Assembly (NCBI GenBank): GCA_016933575.1
Contig: JAFGAR010000064.1
Coordinates: 116,902 to 180,901, forward strand
Length of the DNA: 64,000 bases
Direction of reading: 5' to 3'
Source of the DNA: Candidatus Thorarchaeota archaeon
GTDB lineage: Archaea > Asgardarchaeota > Thorarchaeia > Thorarchaeales > Thorarchaeaceae
Made by a program: the position numbers and the translations under genes. The notes below the pieces were generated by a model. The model worked only from the letters and a program-made list of their open reading frames with translations. It made no database searches and was not told the DNA's origin. This document shows, in pieces, positions 63,263 to 64,000 of this stretch (the stretch's first letter is position 1; the number at the start of each line of letters is the position of its first letter).

Positions 63263-63628
63263 TTATCGTCTTTGCTCGAAATGGCCTCTTACATTAGGCG
63301 AGATCATATAGACCAATACAATGATGCTCAGTATTGCTCCGGGATAGTTATCTCCTACCAGATAGAGAAAGATCGCAATGACATTGAATATTACTACCAT
63401 CAACCATGCACTATAATCCTGCTTTAGGATCATCGGATAGAGGATGAAGGCAACAACTACTAGAACTAGACCAAAAAGAGTATAGTCGTTAGCATAATCA
63501 AAAGCAAACTCAATTCCGACAACAATCAGACCTGTAATTGCTTCTAATAGGATAAGCCAACCGGCCCATATCACTTCTTTTGGTTTCGACCCAGTGTCAC
63601 CACTGCCTGCTATAGGTATTTCTGACAT
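63263..63628 (-). CDS. Small four-helix membrane protein
   Basis: 121 residues, not recognised. An N-terminal soluble tail (SEIPIAGSGDTGSKPKE) is followed by four hydrophobic helices (about 20-40, 45-64, 72-90 and 93-110) and a short basic end (RGHFEQRR). No catalytic or metal-binding motif is seen. It is a single gene with its own terminator. Confidence 0.65.
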   Translation of the reverse strand: MSEIPIAGSGDTGSKPKEVIWAGWLILLEAITGLIVVGIEFAFDYANDYTLFGLVLVVVAFILYPMILKQDYSAWLMVVIFNVIAIFLYLVGDNYPGAILSIIVLVYMISPNVRGHFEQRR

Positions 63629-63811
63629 AATGAATCACCATTGAATCCTTGAGAATATGGCTTGCGTCTAATTACTCTTTCGACTCATAAAATGGATCTT
63701 TCACTATCATGGTGACTGTGTCCTCATCTCACTCTGCTTGGAATAACATTTAAAGAGTATTCAGCGGTTTCTTCCAAGAAATCCTATCTGTTTTAAAAAG
63801 AGAATGACACT

Positions 63812-63830
63812 GAGCCTCGGCTATAGGCTC
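63812..63830 (-). terminator. Hairpin with T-run downstream of a minus-strand mini-frame
   Basis: GAGCCT/AGGCTC with a 7-base loop; on the minus strand TCTTTTT follows within 20 bases. It lies 17 bases after the stop codon of the short frame ending at 63847, which suggests that frame is transcribed. Confidence 0.5.
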
Positions 63831-63846
63831 CATCAACGACTATGAA

Positions 63847-63930
63847 TTACTCGATGAGTTCAAAATCCTCTTTTGAGATTCTATCTCTACGAAGCATGTA
63901 CACCAGTAGTTTATTAGAAAGCTCTGCGCA
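63847..63930 (-). other. Short coding-like frame (27 codons), start not found
   Basis: The minus strand reads ELSNKLLVYMLRRDRISK then EDFELIE and stop, with a protein-like helix-turn pattern, but upstream in frame there is an immediate stop and no ATG before the internal one at 63897. It could be the end of a frameshifted or otherwise interrupted gene, or a very short peptide. The terminator just after it argues for transcription. Confidence 0.3.
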
Positions 63931-63960
63931 CTATATGGTGAGTAGGAGATTCGTAGAACA

Positions 63961-64000
63961 ATGACGAGTGCACAGGTTAGTTTTTCGTTTTTACCCTCAA
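63961..64000 (+). CDS. Possible start of a gene running off the window
   Basis: An ATG at 63961 opens a frame (MTSAQVSFSFLPS) that stays open to the edge, with AGGAG about 16 bases upstream. Thirteen codons are too few for any identification. Confidence 0.2.
   Translation, partial: MTSAQVSFSFLPS

Larger units (their letters stand above)
63629..63960. other. Intergenic stretch near the right edge
   Basis: About 330 bases that hold the hairpin at 63812-63830, the 27-codon frame at 63847-63930 and little else. The part from 63629 to 63800 is AT-rich and probably contains the promoter of the four-helix membrane protein. Confidence 0.35.

Noticed and set aside
1..64000. tRNA, rRNA, prophage, transposase, CRISPR array or origin
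   Set aside because: Reading both strands I found no cloverleaf with a T-loop consensus, no transposase or integrase motif, and no regular repeat/spacer pattern. A tRNA scan would be the decisive check.

Overview
The window looks like a chromosome segment of an archaeon, most likely an Asgard archaeon close to Thorarchaeota. The basis is archaeal-style TATA boxes 20-60 nt before several starts, T-rich hairpin terminators, families common in archaea (DUF116, THEP1 NTPase, DUF362-ferredoxin, archaeal-size citrate synthase), surface proteins anchored by terminal membrane helices rather than lipoboxes, and frequent GGAGG ribosome-binding sites. The assignment is an inference; no rRNA, tRNA or other phylogenetic marker gene is present. 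I saw no phage, insertion sequence, CRISPR array or origin.

Region 1 (1-8700): a carbamoyltransferase cut by the window edge, a DUF362/ferredoxin protein, a DinB-like protein, small membrane proteins, and two copies of an unusual pair made of an orphan Opp-type ABC ATPase beside an acyltransferase-3 membrane protein. Region 2 (8800-16100): an apparent operon of MFS transporter, C45-like Ntn hydrolase and DapA-like aldolase, then on the minus strand GAPDH (bacterial/eukaryotic type), citrate synthase, an amidohydrolase and a zinc-ribbon membrane protein.

Region 3 (16100-36100) is dominated by peptide use. It holds two complete oligopeptide ABC importer operons (binding protein, two permeases, two ATPases; both minus strand), an M20 dipeptidase, two tandem DUF4139 proteins and an orphan histidine kinase. 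In both importer operons a strong terminator hairpin lies between the binding-protein gene and the permeases, so the binding protein is probably made in excess.

Region 4 (36200-52500) holds a secreted clan CD (caspase/legumain/gingipain-like) cysteine peptidase and a giant surface protein of about 4830 residues. The giant protein reads as two surface proteins fused end to end: signal peptide, helical region, thrombospondin-type-3 calcium repeats, membrane helix, lysine-rich loop, second membrane helix, FG-GAP/VCBS propeller repeats and a C-terminal anchor. Giant protein, protease and second importer lie in series on one strand and could form a surface system for binding, cutting and importing protein.

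Region 5 (52700-64000) is mixed housekeeping and accessory: a MoaD-like beta-grasp protein, DUF116, a GPH-type sugar symporter convergent with a GH38 alpha-mannosidase, a lipoyl-acyltransferase-like protein that lacks its catalytic residues, a class C beta-lactamase-like hydrolase, an iron-sulfur flavoprotein and THEP1 NTPase. Start codons were moved inward from the longest reading frame where a Shine-Dalgarno sequence or TATA position argued for it.
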